Numbered from the stretch's first letter, positions 1 through 6,280 are shown. The stretch: 6,792 bases of DNA from Deltaproteobacteria bacterium (GCA_026388755.1 JAPLJE010000685.1:1-6792), one strand, 5' to 3'. The notes: a model not told the origin generated them from the sequence alone. Translations and numbers: made by a program.

Positions 1-2
1 AA

Positions 3-146
3 ACCGATACTTCCAAGCTCTTTGCATCATTTTACGCCATTTTCAGTGGGGTATCTTTCCTGACGTTTTGTGGAGTGCTCTTTACGCCGATCTATCATCG
101 TTTCATCCACAAGTTTCATCTCGATCTGGGGGATAAGAAATTGTAA
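3..146 (+). CDS. C-terminal end of a two-TM potassium-channel-like membrane protein (partial)
   Basis: The reading frame is open from the left edge to TAA at 144-146, giving 47 residues. It has a hydrophobic helix (FYAIFSGVSFLTFCGVLFTP) followed by a basic, histidine-rich tail (HRFIHKFHLDLGDKK). The opening TDTSKLFASFYAIFSG fits the segment that follows the selectivity filter and leads into the second transmembrane helix of bacterial Ion_trans_2 (two-TM K+ channel) proteins, and I recall HRxxHxFHL tails in such proteins. The filter itself (TVGYGD) would lie upstream, outside the window, so the family call rests on the tail alone. If correct, it is an inner-membrane ion channel. The next gene begins 246 bp downstream on the same strand, so co-transcription is possible but not evident. 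Confidence 0.62.
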   Translation, partial: TDTSKLFASFYAIFSGVSFLTFCGVLFTPIYHRFIHKFHLDLGDKKL

Positions 147-392
147 CACTACAATGACGATTAATTCTTTACTTTCCGGTAGAAACCAAGAGCCAGATAC
201 CTCCGGCAGATCCCAGAAGGAAACTGATTTATCAAACAGAATAAATTATTGTTGACTTAAATCGATGAAATTCATACATGAAAAATATAGAGAAGCGCTT
301 CAATTACTTGTTGAGCGTACACAAATTTAAATAGAGGCTCAGGGTGAATTGCACACGCATATGCACAATAATTCTCAAACAAGGGGAATACC
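147..392 (+). promoter_or_regulatory. Leader of the SPFH gene with a weak promoter candidate
   Basis: This 246-bp gap has no convincing gene. A TTGACT box at 252-257 resembles a sigma70 -35 element, but the best -10 at suitable spacing (TACATG, 275-280) is poor, so the promoter call is tentative. The ribosome binding site AAGGGGA at 381-387 sits 5 bases before the ATG at 393 and supports that start. No terminator hairpin with a T-run is visible after the upstream channel-like gene. Confidence 0.3.
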
Positions 393-1505
393 ATGACGTT
401 ATGGGAAAAAGCCAAAGCGGAACTTATAGACATTATCGAATGGACCGACGATTCAAGCGATACCATGGTCTGGAGGTTCCCGAGGTATGAAAATGAGATC
501 AAGCATGGCGCGCAACTGATTGTCCGGCAATCCCAGGCGGCTGTTTTTGTGAACATGGGAAAGATTGCCGATGTGTTTACATCCGGACAACACCGATTGA
601 CAACCTCAAACCTTCCCGTCCTCACCACGCTCATGGGCTGGAAATACGGGTTTCAAAGCCCATTTAAAGCCGAAGTTTATTTTGTCAATACCCGGAATTT
701 TACAAACCTCAAATGGGGGACAAAAAACCCGGTCATGCTCCGCGATCCCGAGTTCGGACCCGTAAGGCTCAGATCATTCGGCACTTATGTTGTCAGAGTC
801 AGTGATCCGGCGAAATTCATAAAAGAAATTGTGGGAACGGCCGGGCTTTTCACACATGACGCGGTATCGGATCAACTGAAGAACCTGATCGTGACCCGAT
901 TCTCGGATATGCTTGGAGAAAGCAAAATCCCGGTTCTTGATCTGGCTGCCAATTACAATGAACTGTCGGCTTACCTGACCGGGAAAATCGCCCCTGAATT
1001 TCTGGAATACGGGCTTGAAGTCACAAAACTTCTGGTTGAGAATATTTCCCTGCCCCTTGAAGTCGAAGAAGCACTGGATAAAAAAAGCAGCATGGGAATA
1101 ATCGGTAATCTCGATAATTATTTAAAATTTCAGAGTGCAACCGCCATGGAAGCCGCGGCAAAAAATCCGGGCGGTGAGGCCTCGGCAGGCGTGGGCATGG
1201 GAATGGGTTTTGCCATGGCGAACCAGTTGGGGAAAATGGTAACCCACCCGCAGGAGCCGCTGCAAAGCGACAAGCAGCCACCGCCCCTTCCCCCTGAAGA
1301 AACGGGTTCGAAGTATTATGTCGGGAAAAATGGAAAGCAGGCAGGCCCTTTTGAAATAAATTTGATCATTGCGTATATAAAAAAGGGAGCCATAACAAAA
1401 AAAACCCTGTTGTGGAAAGCAGGCATGGACAGGTGGAAAACAGCTGAACTTTTCAGTGAATTTGAAGCTGCGTTTAAGACAACACCACCCCCGTTACCGG
1501 AATAA
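393..1505 (+). CDS. SPFH-domain (virion core protein/YdjI-like) protein with C-terminal GYF_2 domain
   Basis: A 370-aa protein. Residues about 1-235 match the bacterial 'virion core protein-like' SPFH family: an N-terminal IIEW..DSSDT.VWRFPRYENEI block, then FKAEVYFVNTR, MLRDPEFGPVRLRSFGTY, ESKIPVLDLAANY and ENISLPLEVEEALDK. Residues 258-280 are Gly/Ala/Met rich, as is usual after the SPFH core in this family. A proline-rich linker with PPPLP (296-300) leads to a GYF_2 domain (about 308-358: YYVGKNGKQAGPF, then LLWKAGMDRWK), and the protein ends in a second PPPLP (365-369). There is no signal peptide or clear transmembrane helix. SPFH proteins usually form oligomeric membrane-associated scaffolds, and GYF domains bind proline-rich ligands; both roles are inferred here. 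ATG 393 has a good ribosome binding site (AAGGGGA). A zinc-ribbon gene follows 94 bp downstream. In B. subtilis the relative YdjI is encoded with PspA, which suggests a membrane-stress role. Confidence 0.88.
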   Translation: MTLWEKAKAELIDIIEWTDDSSDTMVWRFPRYENEIKHGAQLIVRQSQAAVFVNMGKIADVFTSGQHRLTTSNLPVLTTLMGWKYGFQSPFKAEVYFVNTRNFTNLKWGTKNPVMLRDPEFGPVRLRSFGTYVVRVSDPAKFIKEIVGTAGLFTHDAVSDQLKNLIVTRFSDMLGESKIPVLDLAANYNELSAYLTGKIAPEFLEYGLEVTKLLVENISLPLEVEEALDKKSSMGIIGNLDNYLKFQSATAMEAAAKNPGGEASAGVGMGMGFAMANQLGKMVTHPQEPLQSDKQPPPLPPEETGSKYYVGKNGKQAGPFEINLIIAYIKKGAITKKTLLWKAGMDRWKTAELFSEFEAAFKTTPPPLPE

Positions 1506-1590
1506 GGACTCATGATTCAAAAAAACGCACCTGCTTTGCCCAGCCGTAAGTTTTTCCTGAAGATGTTATTTCGTAATCATAAGGCCCACA

Positions 1591-1602
1591 GGAGGCAATG
1601 TG
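1591..1602 (+). promoter_or_regulatory. Ribosome binding site deciding a GTG start
   Basis: GGAGG at 1591-1595 lies four bases before GTG at 1600-1602, which opens the zinc-ribbon frame. An ATG overlaps it at 1598-1600 but is in another frame. The first zinc-ribbon cysteine is residue 4, so the GTG start keeps the whole first finger. Confidence 0.7.
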
Positions 1603-2298
1603 GCTAATTGCTCCAATTGTTCGGCACCTCTTCCGCCAAACTCAATACAATGCGATTATTGTGGAAGCCGAAATGATATTGATCTCAAAGGGATTAATTA
1701 CTATACAACCCATGAAATTGAATCGGAACGCATCTGCCCAAGGTGCAACATCAGGCTAAGAACCATTGATTTGAAGATAGGCGGCAAATTTCTGATCGAA
1801 CGATGCGATGAATGCCTGGGACTTTTTTTTGATCCGGGAGAGCTGGAAGCGCTTCTGGAAGCAACAGTTTCCAACGTATTTACCATCAACCGAAGCAGTC
1901 TGGATAATCTCAACACCACAATGAGACCCAATGACTACGGTGTATCCTACATCAAATGCCCGATCTGCTCCAAATTGATGAACCGTATCAATTTCGGAAC
2001 CAAGAGCGGTGTCATTGTGGATCGCTGTACAGATCACGGCGTATGGCTCGACGGCGGTGAACTCAGACATCTTTTTGAATGGATGAAAGCCGGAGGCAAA
2101 CTCCTTCAGCAGGAAAGACAGGAACAGATCAAAAAAGAAGAAGAGGTAGAACAAGAACGGCAAAGTCGAAAACCATACTCGCATCTTGCTTCGGACAGTG
2201 TATGTTCGAGTTTTAATATATTCGGAAGCACCTTGAGAAATGAAGATCCCGATCTTTTTGAAATGGTAAAAAAAGCGGCCAATTTTTTCACAAAATAA
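1600..2298 (+). CDS. Triple zinc-ribbon protein (zf-TFIIB type)
   Basis: A 232-aa protein from a GTG start. Three zinc-binding modules are visible. Ribbon 1 is C4-C7 with C18-C21 (CSNC...CDYC). Ribbon 2 is C46-C49 with C69-C72, followed by LGLFFDPGELEAL. Ribbon 3 is C120-C123 with C143 and H146 (CPIC...CTDH), followed by GVWLDGGELRHL. The last two match the zf-TFIIB repeat, which ends in a W/F-x-D-x-GEL motif; the third uses histidine as the fourth ligand. Residues about 166-192 form a charged helix rich in Gln, Glu and Lys, followed by a Ser-rich stretch and a short helical end (DLFEMVKKAANFF). There is no signal peptide, so it is probably cytosolic. It follows the SPFH gene on the same strand and is probably its functional partner. 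Many SPFH relatives carry zinc ribbons in the same polypeptide; here they are in a separate gene. Ligand or nucleic-acid binding is not established. Confidence 0.87.
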   Translation: MANCSNCSAPLPPNSIQCDYCGSRNDIDLKGINYYTTHEIESERICPRCNIRLRTIDLKIGGKFLIERCDECLGLFFDPGELEALLEATVSNVFTINRSSLDNLNTTMRPNDYGVSYIKCPICSKLMNRINFGTKSGVIVDRCTDHGVWLDGGELRHLFEWMKAGGKLLQQERQEQIKKEEEVEQERQSRKPYSHLASDSVCSSFNIFGSTLRNEDPDLFEMVKKAANFFTK

Positions 2299-2300
2299 GA

Positions 2301-2444
2301 AGAAGCAGCGGCATCCGTGACGAAGTAACGAGCGTACGGATCAACGATGCCGAAAGGCCCTGCCAGCGCTTCGTTCGCGCGAATCACAACGAGAGCATCG
2401 GCGGTTTCTTGAATGCTCCTCGGGTCGCGTTGGCTACTCATCAT
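2301..2444 (-). pseudogene. N-terminal remnant of a SAM-dependent methyltransferase (leucine carboxyl methyltransferase/PPM-like)
   Basis: On the minus strand, ATG at 2444 (or 2441) is preceded by a good Shine-Dalgarno site (GGGAGA, 2454-2449). The frame reads about 48 residues, including RDPRSIQETADAL, then RANEALAGPFGIVDPYARYF. This resembles the N-terminus of class I methyltransferases of the COG3315 type, which have a TA..V...RA.E......DPYA.. pattern before the SAM-binding core. Similarity stops about where the frame enters the 3' end of the zinc-ribbon gene; beyond it the translation is only antisense of that gene. The SAM-binding glycine-rich motif and the remaining ~200 or more residues expected for the family are missing. 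The fragment is GC-richer than its neighbours. A small protein made from this start cannot be excluded, but a truncated gene is the better reading. Confidence 0.55.
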
Positions 2445-2580
2445 CGTTTCTCCCATTGAGTCAACACGCACGCATCGTACGGCGCTCCGATGCCACGGTG
2501 CATGACCCGCGCAATGTAGCAGATCAGGCACGGCTTTAGCCTGGCACAAACGCACCAAAAGTGTCAAGGACGGAAACCGT
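2445..2580. other. GC-rich leader belonging to the methyltransferase remnant
   Basis: This stretch shares the higher GC of the adjoining remnant and ends abruptly near 2580, where the AT-rich arsR promoter region begins. It is probably the former upstream region of the methyltransferase gene. On the minus strand a TTGACA hexamer occurs at 2568-2563, but I see no -10 box at proper spacing. An imperfect dyad is present at 2527-2545 (CAGGC...GCCTG). No attC-like core or transposon end is apparent. Confidence 0.35.
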
Positions 2581-2645
2581 AATGAACTTATTTTTAACTT
2601 TTATTTCAATGGATTATTTAAAAATATAATATCATAAAAAAAGGA

Positions 2646-2673
2646 TTGACAGATTTGAAATTTCGGCTATATT
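2646..2673 (+). promoter_or_regulatory. Sigma70-type promoter of the arsR-nitroreductase operon
   Basis: A perfect TTGACA at 2646-2651 is followed after 16 bases by TATATT at 2668-2673. The region is AT-rich and lies 60 bp before the regulator's start codon. The spacer contains the palindrome GAAATTTC (2657-2664), which could be an operator half. Confidence 0.7.
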
Positions 2674-2675
2674 AG

Positions 2676-2711
2676 TTCGAAACTTATCGAATTGTAATAG
2701 TATCAAATTGA
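2676..2711 (+). promoter_or_regulatory. Candidate ArsR operator palindromes
   Basis: Just after the -10 box is an inverted repeat TTCGA (2676-2680), six bases, TCGAA (2687-2691). A second small dyad, TCAAATTGA, lies at 2703-2711. ArsR-family repressors typically bind AT-rich dyads overlapping or just downstream of their own promoter, so autoregulation is likely. Which dyad is the real site is unknown. Confidence 0.45.
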
Positions 2712-2732
2712 ACTCAATAAGGTTTTGTATTT

Positions 2733-3038
2733 ATGGATTCGGCTAAGCTGTCAAAAATCATGAAAGCACTTTCAAACCAGACGCGCCTGGAGCTGTACCT
2801 GCAAATAGCAAAACAAAGCGAGGCCAATTTTGATACAGGGTGTGAATGTTTTATCTCTGACATTGTCGGATCTTTACATATCGGCGCCCCGACCATTTCC
2901 CACCATTTAAAGGAACTGGCAAACGCAGACTTGATTATTACCGAAAGACGGGGGAAATTTCTGGCGGCCAGAATAAACAAAGAAACCATTCAGGCGGCAA
3001 GCGCTATTTTATCCTTAACGGAAACAGTGAAGCCATAG
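2733..3038 (+). CDS. ArsR/SmtB-family winged-helix transcriptional regulator
   Basis: A 101-aa protein, the usual length for the family. It has the N-terminal MKALSNQTRLELYLQIAK helix pair (10-27), a GCECFISDIVGSL segment (36-48) and the recognition-helix region GAPTISHHLKELANADLI (51-68), followed by the wing (TERRGKFLAARIN). Cys37 and Cys39 form a C-x-C placed where classic ArsR proteins have ELCVCDL, so metalloid or thiol/redox sensing is possible, but the ligand cannot be deduced. The ATG at 2733 has TAAGG (2718-2722) ten bases upstream. It probably represses its own promoter and the nitroreductase gene 22 bp downstream. The call to family is secure. Confidence 0.93.
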   Translation: MDSAKLSKIMKALSNQTRLELYLQIAKQSEANFDTGCECFISDIVGSLHIGAPTISHHLKELANADLIITERRGKFLAARINKETIQAASAILSLTETVKP

Positions 3039-3060
3039 CCGGTCGATTCAAGGACACAGC

Positions 3061-3936
3061 ATGAAAACAAAAAAACCGATAACAGACATTATCAGGAAAA
3101 GACATTCCTGCAGAACCTACAGTACGAGACCGGTTGAAAAAGATTTGAAAGATCAGCTTGAACAATTATTGGCCGACAGCCCTGCCGGGCCTTTTGGATC
3201 ACGCTCCCGGTTTGAACTCATCACGGCAACCGATGAAGACCGGGATGTATTGAAAGATCTGGGTACCTATGGGTTCATAAAAGACCCCGCCGGATTCATA
3301 TTAAGCGCTGTAAAGCAATCCCCGCGGAACCTTGAAGATTTCGGCTATGCCATGGAACGAAACATTCTTTATGCCACGGACCTGGGTCTCGGCACCTGCT
3401 GGCTGGGTGGAAGTTTCACCAGAAGCACGTTCGCGGAAAAAATCAGCGCCAAAGAAGATGAAACCTTGCCTGCAGTGGCATCCGTCGGTCATATGGCACC
3501 AAAAATGCGTATGGTGGAAAAAGCCATCCGATGGGGGGCCGGAGCCAAAAACCGCAAACCCTGGAAAGACCTATTTTTTAAAAACGGATTTAACGGTTCC
3601 CTTTCCCCAGAAGATATTGGAATATGGGCGGAACCTCTGGAAATGGTAAGAATCGCGCCTTCCGCCTCCAATCGCCAGCCCTGGCGGATTGTTCATGAAT
3701 CTACAACCAGGCGCTTTCATTTTTATCTGCAGCGCTCAAAAGGATATCAGACCCGCAACAAAATACTGTTCGGCATTGCAGACCTTCAGCGCGTGGATAT
3801 GGGCATTGCCATGTGTCATTTTGAAATGACCGGCAAAGATTTAGGATTTTTCGGGAAATGGTCTTTTGATGAACCGAATATCGGAAAACTGCCTGAATTG
3901 ACATCGTATGTGGCGTCATGGCAAACATCCCAGTAA
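3061..3936 (+). CDS. Nitroreductase-family protein (TM1586-type, FMN-dependent oxidoreductase)
   Basis: A 291-aa protein with a duplicated nitroreductase-like fold. The N-terminal half has RKRHSCRTY (12-20), the family's R..S.R.Y FMN-phosphate motif, and the NILYATDLGLGTCWLGGSF block (91-109) typical of nitroreductases. The C-terminal half repeats the logic with APSASNRQPWRI (199-210) and LQRVDMGIAMCHFEM (242-256). This layout matches the putative TM nitroreductase family (PF14512), cytosolic flavoproteins with poorly known substrates. Ribosome binding site AAGGA lies before ATG 3061. It is the second gene of the arsR operon, so expression is probably released when the ArsR protein senses its signal. 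It converges with the minus-strand gene ending at 3964, with only 27 bp between and no strong terminator visible. Confidence 0.88.
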   Translation: MKTKKPITDIIRKRHSCRTYSTRPVEKDLKDQLEQLLADSPAGPFGSRSRFELITATDEDRDVLKDLGTYGFIKDPAGFILSAVKQSPRNLEDFGYAMERNILYATDLGLGTCWLGGSFTRSTFAEKISAKEDETLPAVASVGHMAPKMRMVEKAIRWGAGAKNRKPWKDLFFKNGFNGSLSPEDIGIWAEPLEMVRIAPSASNRQPWRIVHESTTRRFHFYLQRSKGYQTRNKILFGIADLQRVDMGIAMCHFEMTGKDLGFFGKWSFDEPNIGKLPELTSYVASWQTSQ

Positions 3937-3963
3937 AATATTCAATCTGAATGCCCTTAATCA

Positions 3964-4941
3964 TTATCTTTTGTAATCCACAAGAACCGCTGCTTTCCGA
4001 AGTCCTGTACCCGTGCTGAATTCTGAGAAGCGGATTTCATCGGCTTTTCCCTGATGTTCATTCTTAACAATGATATTCATATCATTAACGAGTATTCGGA
4101 CAGGTTCTGATCGAAGAAACTGCTCAGGATGATACAGCAACTCCGTAACCCTGTTAAGATAATCTTCAGGTTCATCAAGCGCTAACCGGGCTTCCGCAAT
4201 TTTCCTGTCAAGTTCCCCCAACATTTCATGCGCTTCGCTTGTCTTCCCTGTATTGTCGGATTTATCCGGCAAAAAAGACTCTCTACTACGGACACGGGCA
4301 TCCCGCATATTCAATTTGATCTCTAGGATGTGTTTTTCCGTTTCCAAGTCTTTTTTCCTCTCTATCAGAGAAAGGATATCTTCCAGAGAGTGAGTTGCCA
4401 GCAATGCGAGCGCACGCAACGATAATTCTTTTCGGGTTTCCTCTTCGGAAATCATCGGCGCGACAATTTGGTGATCGGAAAAATCAATACTTGTCTGAAG
4501 CACATCTCTTTTAAGGATCTCTCCGTCTATTTCCGTCCCGAAAATCTTTTTATCCTTGCGGTTCATCACCAAAAGCGCACAGCATCGGGAAGCATTTGTT
4601 TTCTGAAAAAATTCTTTCAATGCTTTGTGTTCGGAGAAAAAATTGTTGAACGTATTCTTATCTAAAAATGTTGTTCGGACAAACGAATTCGTATTCCATG
4701 AATCTGCCTCAATCGAAACAGGGGGCGGCATCTGAACGATCAACTCGTCCGCATATTTTAGCGTATGTTCTACCGCAGGCATCAGTTTTTTCCGATAATT
4801 CGACACATAGTAAATATTGGGGTGACTCAGTTTGACAACAAGATTAACCGCTTCCCATAATTCATCACGGGGACGGATTTCGTTAGCACATGATTGACCA
4901 GATCTGTCCCGAAGTTTTGTTAAAAAATCGAATATTCCCAT
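3964..4941 (-). CDS. Unrecognised 325-aa cytosolic protein with a helical, possibly coiled-coil middle
   Basis: I do not recognise this protein. It starts at ATG 4941 with a good ribosome binding site (AAAGGGA) just upstream. There is no signal peptide or transmembrane helix. Residues 25-130 look like a mixed alpha/beta domain (DELWEAVNLVVKLSHPNIYYVSNYRK..., then a Phe-rich stretch at 92-112 and a CCALLVMNRKDKKIFGTEIDG strand pair). Residues about 165-215 and 236-256 are charged helices (SLEDILSLIERKKDLETEK; EMLGELDRKIAEARLAL) with a heptad-like pattern, separated by a polar loop (218-235). The C-terminus (278-325) is a beta-rich segment (PVRILVNDMNIIVKNE, then FSTGTGLRKAAVLVDY). It lies 76 bp downstream of the DUF3786 gene on the same strand and may be co-transcribed. 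Cysteines 18, 120 and 121 form no obvious metal site. Confidence 0.85.
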   Translation of the reverse strand: MGIFDFLTKLRDRSGQSCANEIRPRDELWEAVNLVVKLSHPNIYYVSNYRKKLMPAVEHTLKYADELIVQMPPPVSIEADSWNTNSFVRTTFLDKNTFNNFFSEHKALKEFFQKTNASRCCALLVMNRKDKKIFGTEIDGEILKRDVLQTSIDFSDHQIVAPMISEEETRKELSLRALALLATHSLEDILSLIERKKDLETEKHILEIKLNMRDARVRSRESFLPDKSDNTGKTSEAHEMLGELDRKIAEARLALDEPEDYLNRVTELLYHPEQFLRSEPVRILVNDMNIIVKNEHQGKADEIRFSEFSTGTGLRKAAVLVDYKR

Positions 4942-5017
4942 ATTTTTTCCCTTTTATCCTTTAACTCGTTATTCCGGCAAAATACTATTTATGATGCCCT
5001 GATACAGTTAATAAGAG

Positions 5018-5626
5018 TCATAAGGGTTTCGTCAGAGACTGTACAAATACGGTCACCAAAACGGCCAAAACTTCAAAATCGATCATTTGAGTCGCGTTGA
5101 GATCATACAACAGAGTGGCTCGGGCAGGAAATTCATCATCCCGGTCATAGAAAATGAGCTGTAGCGGAACATGCGGAAGCAAATCAAAAATCAGGCTCAC
5201 CGCCCCCAAGCCTGCTTCCCCACCCTGGCGACCTCCAACCGACGCTGCTACCGCCAATAGTTCCGGAATGCGCCCCTGAAATCGCTTTATTATGGGGTGC
5301 TCTAAAGCACTATTGGAATAACCGCCATGTTTGAACAACGGCCCCGCAAGCTCCGCAAGCGTTACAAATTGTCCGTTTGGCCGGCTGCGACTGCCTTTCA
5401 GCACATAGTGGATCAATAATCGCCTCACGCCCTCCCTGGATACCAGATAAGTCGTGCCCAAAAACGGGACCTCGACTTCTCCGGCATCATTCAGCGCAAG
5501 ACCAAGATGTTGCGATGAAGCGGCAATATCCGCATTTGCCAGACGCCCGATAAGATCCAGATAAATCCATTTATGGCCGCCAATAACGATGGATTCTTTC
5601 AAAATATGATCCTTTGGTTGGCCCAT
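5018..5626 (-). CDS. DUF3786-domain protein
   Basis: A 202-aa protein. Residues about 20-195 fit DUF3786 (PF12654): the GTTYLVSREGVRRLLIHYVL block (57-76), FVTLAELAGPLFKHGGY (87-103), LIFDLLPHVPLQLIFYDRDDEFPA (145-168) and LLYDLNATQMIDFEVLAVL (172-190). The D-x-DEFPA and YD-x-NAT motifs are the most telling. The function is not known; the family is common in strict anaerobes, and some members carry an added iron-sulfur domain, which is absent here. ATG 5626 lacks a clear ribosome binding site. A TTG at 5602 has AAGGA 6-7 bases upstream (5611-5615), so the true start may remove eight residues. The 325-aa gene follows 76 bp downstream on the same strand. Confidence 0.82.
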   Translation of the reverse strand: MGQPKDHILKESIVIGGHKWIYLDLIGRLANADIAASSQHLGLALNDAGEVEVPFLGTTYLVSREGVRRLLIHYVLKGSRSRPNGQFVTLAELAGPLFKHGGYSNSALEHPIIKRFQGRIPELLAVAASVGGRQGGEAGLGAVSLIFDLLPHVPLQLIFYDRDDEFPARATLLYDLNATQMIDFEVLAVLVTVFVQSLTKPL

Positions 5627-5713
5627 AACTATTTTAAATTTCTTTCTTGACTGAGTTGGGACGAAATCATGGAGATAAGTCAGTCTTCATATCGGCCTAC
5701 CGAGAATTGATTG

Positions 5714-5748
5714 AGAAACCGAAGTTATGCGACATTTTTAGGGTTTCT
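5714..5748. repeat. Seven-base inverted repeat downstream of the toxin gene
   Basis: AGAAACC (5714-5720) pairs perfectly with GGTTTCT (5742-5748) across a 21-base loop, just past the toxin stop codon at 5754. It could help end the minus-strand toxin-antitoxin transcript, but no T-run follows in that direction, so it is only a weak terminator candidate. It lies within the 127-bp gap before the DUF3786 gene. Confidence 0.25.
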
Positions 5749-5753
5749 TATTG

Positions 5754-6062
5754 TTATTTTCGGCCTGTCAGTTTCGCTCGAATAGTACGAGAATCACGAG
5801 CACAATGAAACAGCCCGAACACTATGATCTGGTCGTCTTCTATTGTAAAGTATACAGCGTGTGGGAATCTCCTAAGCAGACAGCGCCGGAATCTGCTATG
5901 AACCCTTTGATAATGCATAGGATTGCGAGTTATTTCACCGGTGTAAGCGTAGAACATCCGAATAAATTCCTCGCCAAGGCCCAATGACATGACTTCATAC
6001 CATGTGTAACCAGACGTAATATCTTCCTCAATCTCGGGAACGAAACGCAGCGTGTACTTCAT
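5754..6062 (-). CDS. ParE/RelE-family toxin of a type II toxin-antitoxin pair
   Basis: A 102-aa protein of typical toxin length. It shows the ParE-like order: N-terminal strand (YTLRFVPEIEEDI), helix with WYE (21-23) and GLGEEFI (28-34), NPMHYQRV (47-54), then the C-terminal beta-sheet with RRCLLRRFPHAVYFTIEDD (59-77), IIVFGLFHCARD (79-90). The RRFP-x-x-V-Y-F pattern followed by a strand ending in H-x-x-RD is characteristic of the ParE branch. ParE toxins commonly poison DNA gyrase, while RelE relatives cleave mRNA; which applies here cannot be told. Its ATG overlaps the antitoxin's TGA (ATGA at 6062-6059), indicating translational coupling. The frame is intact, with no disruption. Confidence 0.88.
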   Translation of the reverse strand: MKYTLRFVPEIEEDITSGYTWYEVMSLGLGEEFIRMFYAYTGEITRNPMHYQRVHSRFRRCLLRRFPHAVYFTIEDDQIIVFGLFHCARDSRTIRAKLTGRK

Positions 6063-6280
6063 TTCCTTCTTTCTATTCTTATCTGAAGTTCCGCAAAAGA
6101 TAAAAGATCCCCTGGAGCGGCCTCATACCGTTTGCGTCTTTTGTCCAATTCCTCCATATGGCTTTGAGAAACAGGCACTTCAGATTCATCCATAGCAATG
6201 CTGTCCCACAAATCCTCAACCAAAAGTATCTTTTCCGGCGTGCTCATTTTTTTGATTTCGGAAATATCGCTCACGCGCAT
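6059..6280 (-). CDS. Addiction-module antitoxin (PF09720/TIGR02574-like)
   Basis: A 73-aa protein. It matches the short 'addiction module component' antitoxins: a helical start with MSTPEKILLVEDLWDSIA (12-29), VPVSQSHMEELDKRRKRYEAAPGD (35-58) and a terminal LSFAELQIRIERRK helix. These antitoxins wrap the cognate ParE-like toxin and often repress their own promoter, although this subfamily lacks an obvious DNA-binding fold. ATG 6280 has a strong ribosome binding site (AAAGGAG, 6294-6288) seven bases upstream. It is the first gene of the pair, with the toxin downstream and overlapping by four bases. Confidence 0.88.
   Translation of the reverse strand: MRVSDISEIKKMSTPEKILLVEDLWDSIAMDESEVPVSQSHMEELDKRRKRYEAAPGDLLSFAELQIRIERRK

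Noticed and set aside
70..255. Plus-strand 61-codon frame
   Set aside because: Overlaps the channel-like C-terminus in another frame; Ser/Asn-rich with no ribosome site.
272..634. Minus-strand 120-codon frame
   Set aside because: Lies mostly antisense to the SPFH gene, whose family match is clear; no domain is recognisable.
1512..1607. A 31-codon plus-strand frame between the SPFH and zinc-ribbon genes
   Set aside because: AAGGA lies only three bases before its ATG, the product is a short basic peptide with no recognisable features, and it overlaps the GTG start of the next gene.
2106..2300. Continuation of the minus-strand methyltransferase frame into the zinc-ribbon gene
   Set aside because: Beyond about 2301 the translation is antisense of a well-supported zinc-ribbon gene and has no methyltransferase features.
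2445..2580. Integron attC site or transposon end bordering the GC-rich segment
   Set aside because: No GTTRRRY/RYYYAAC core pair, terminal inverted repeat or target duplication is visible.
3940..3952. Short dyad ATTCA-ATC-TGAAT between convergent genes as a terminator
   Set aside because: The stem is only five AT-rich pairs with no T-run, so it is too weak to call.
5649..5685. GACTGA...TCAGTC inverted repeat upstream of the DUF3786 gene
   Set aside because: Six-base arms 25 bases apart are expected by chance in this much sequence and do not align with a promoter.
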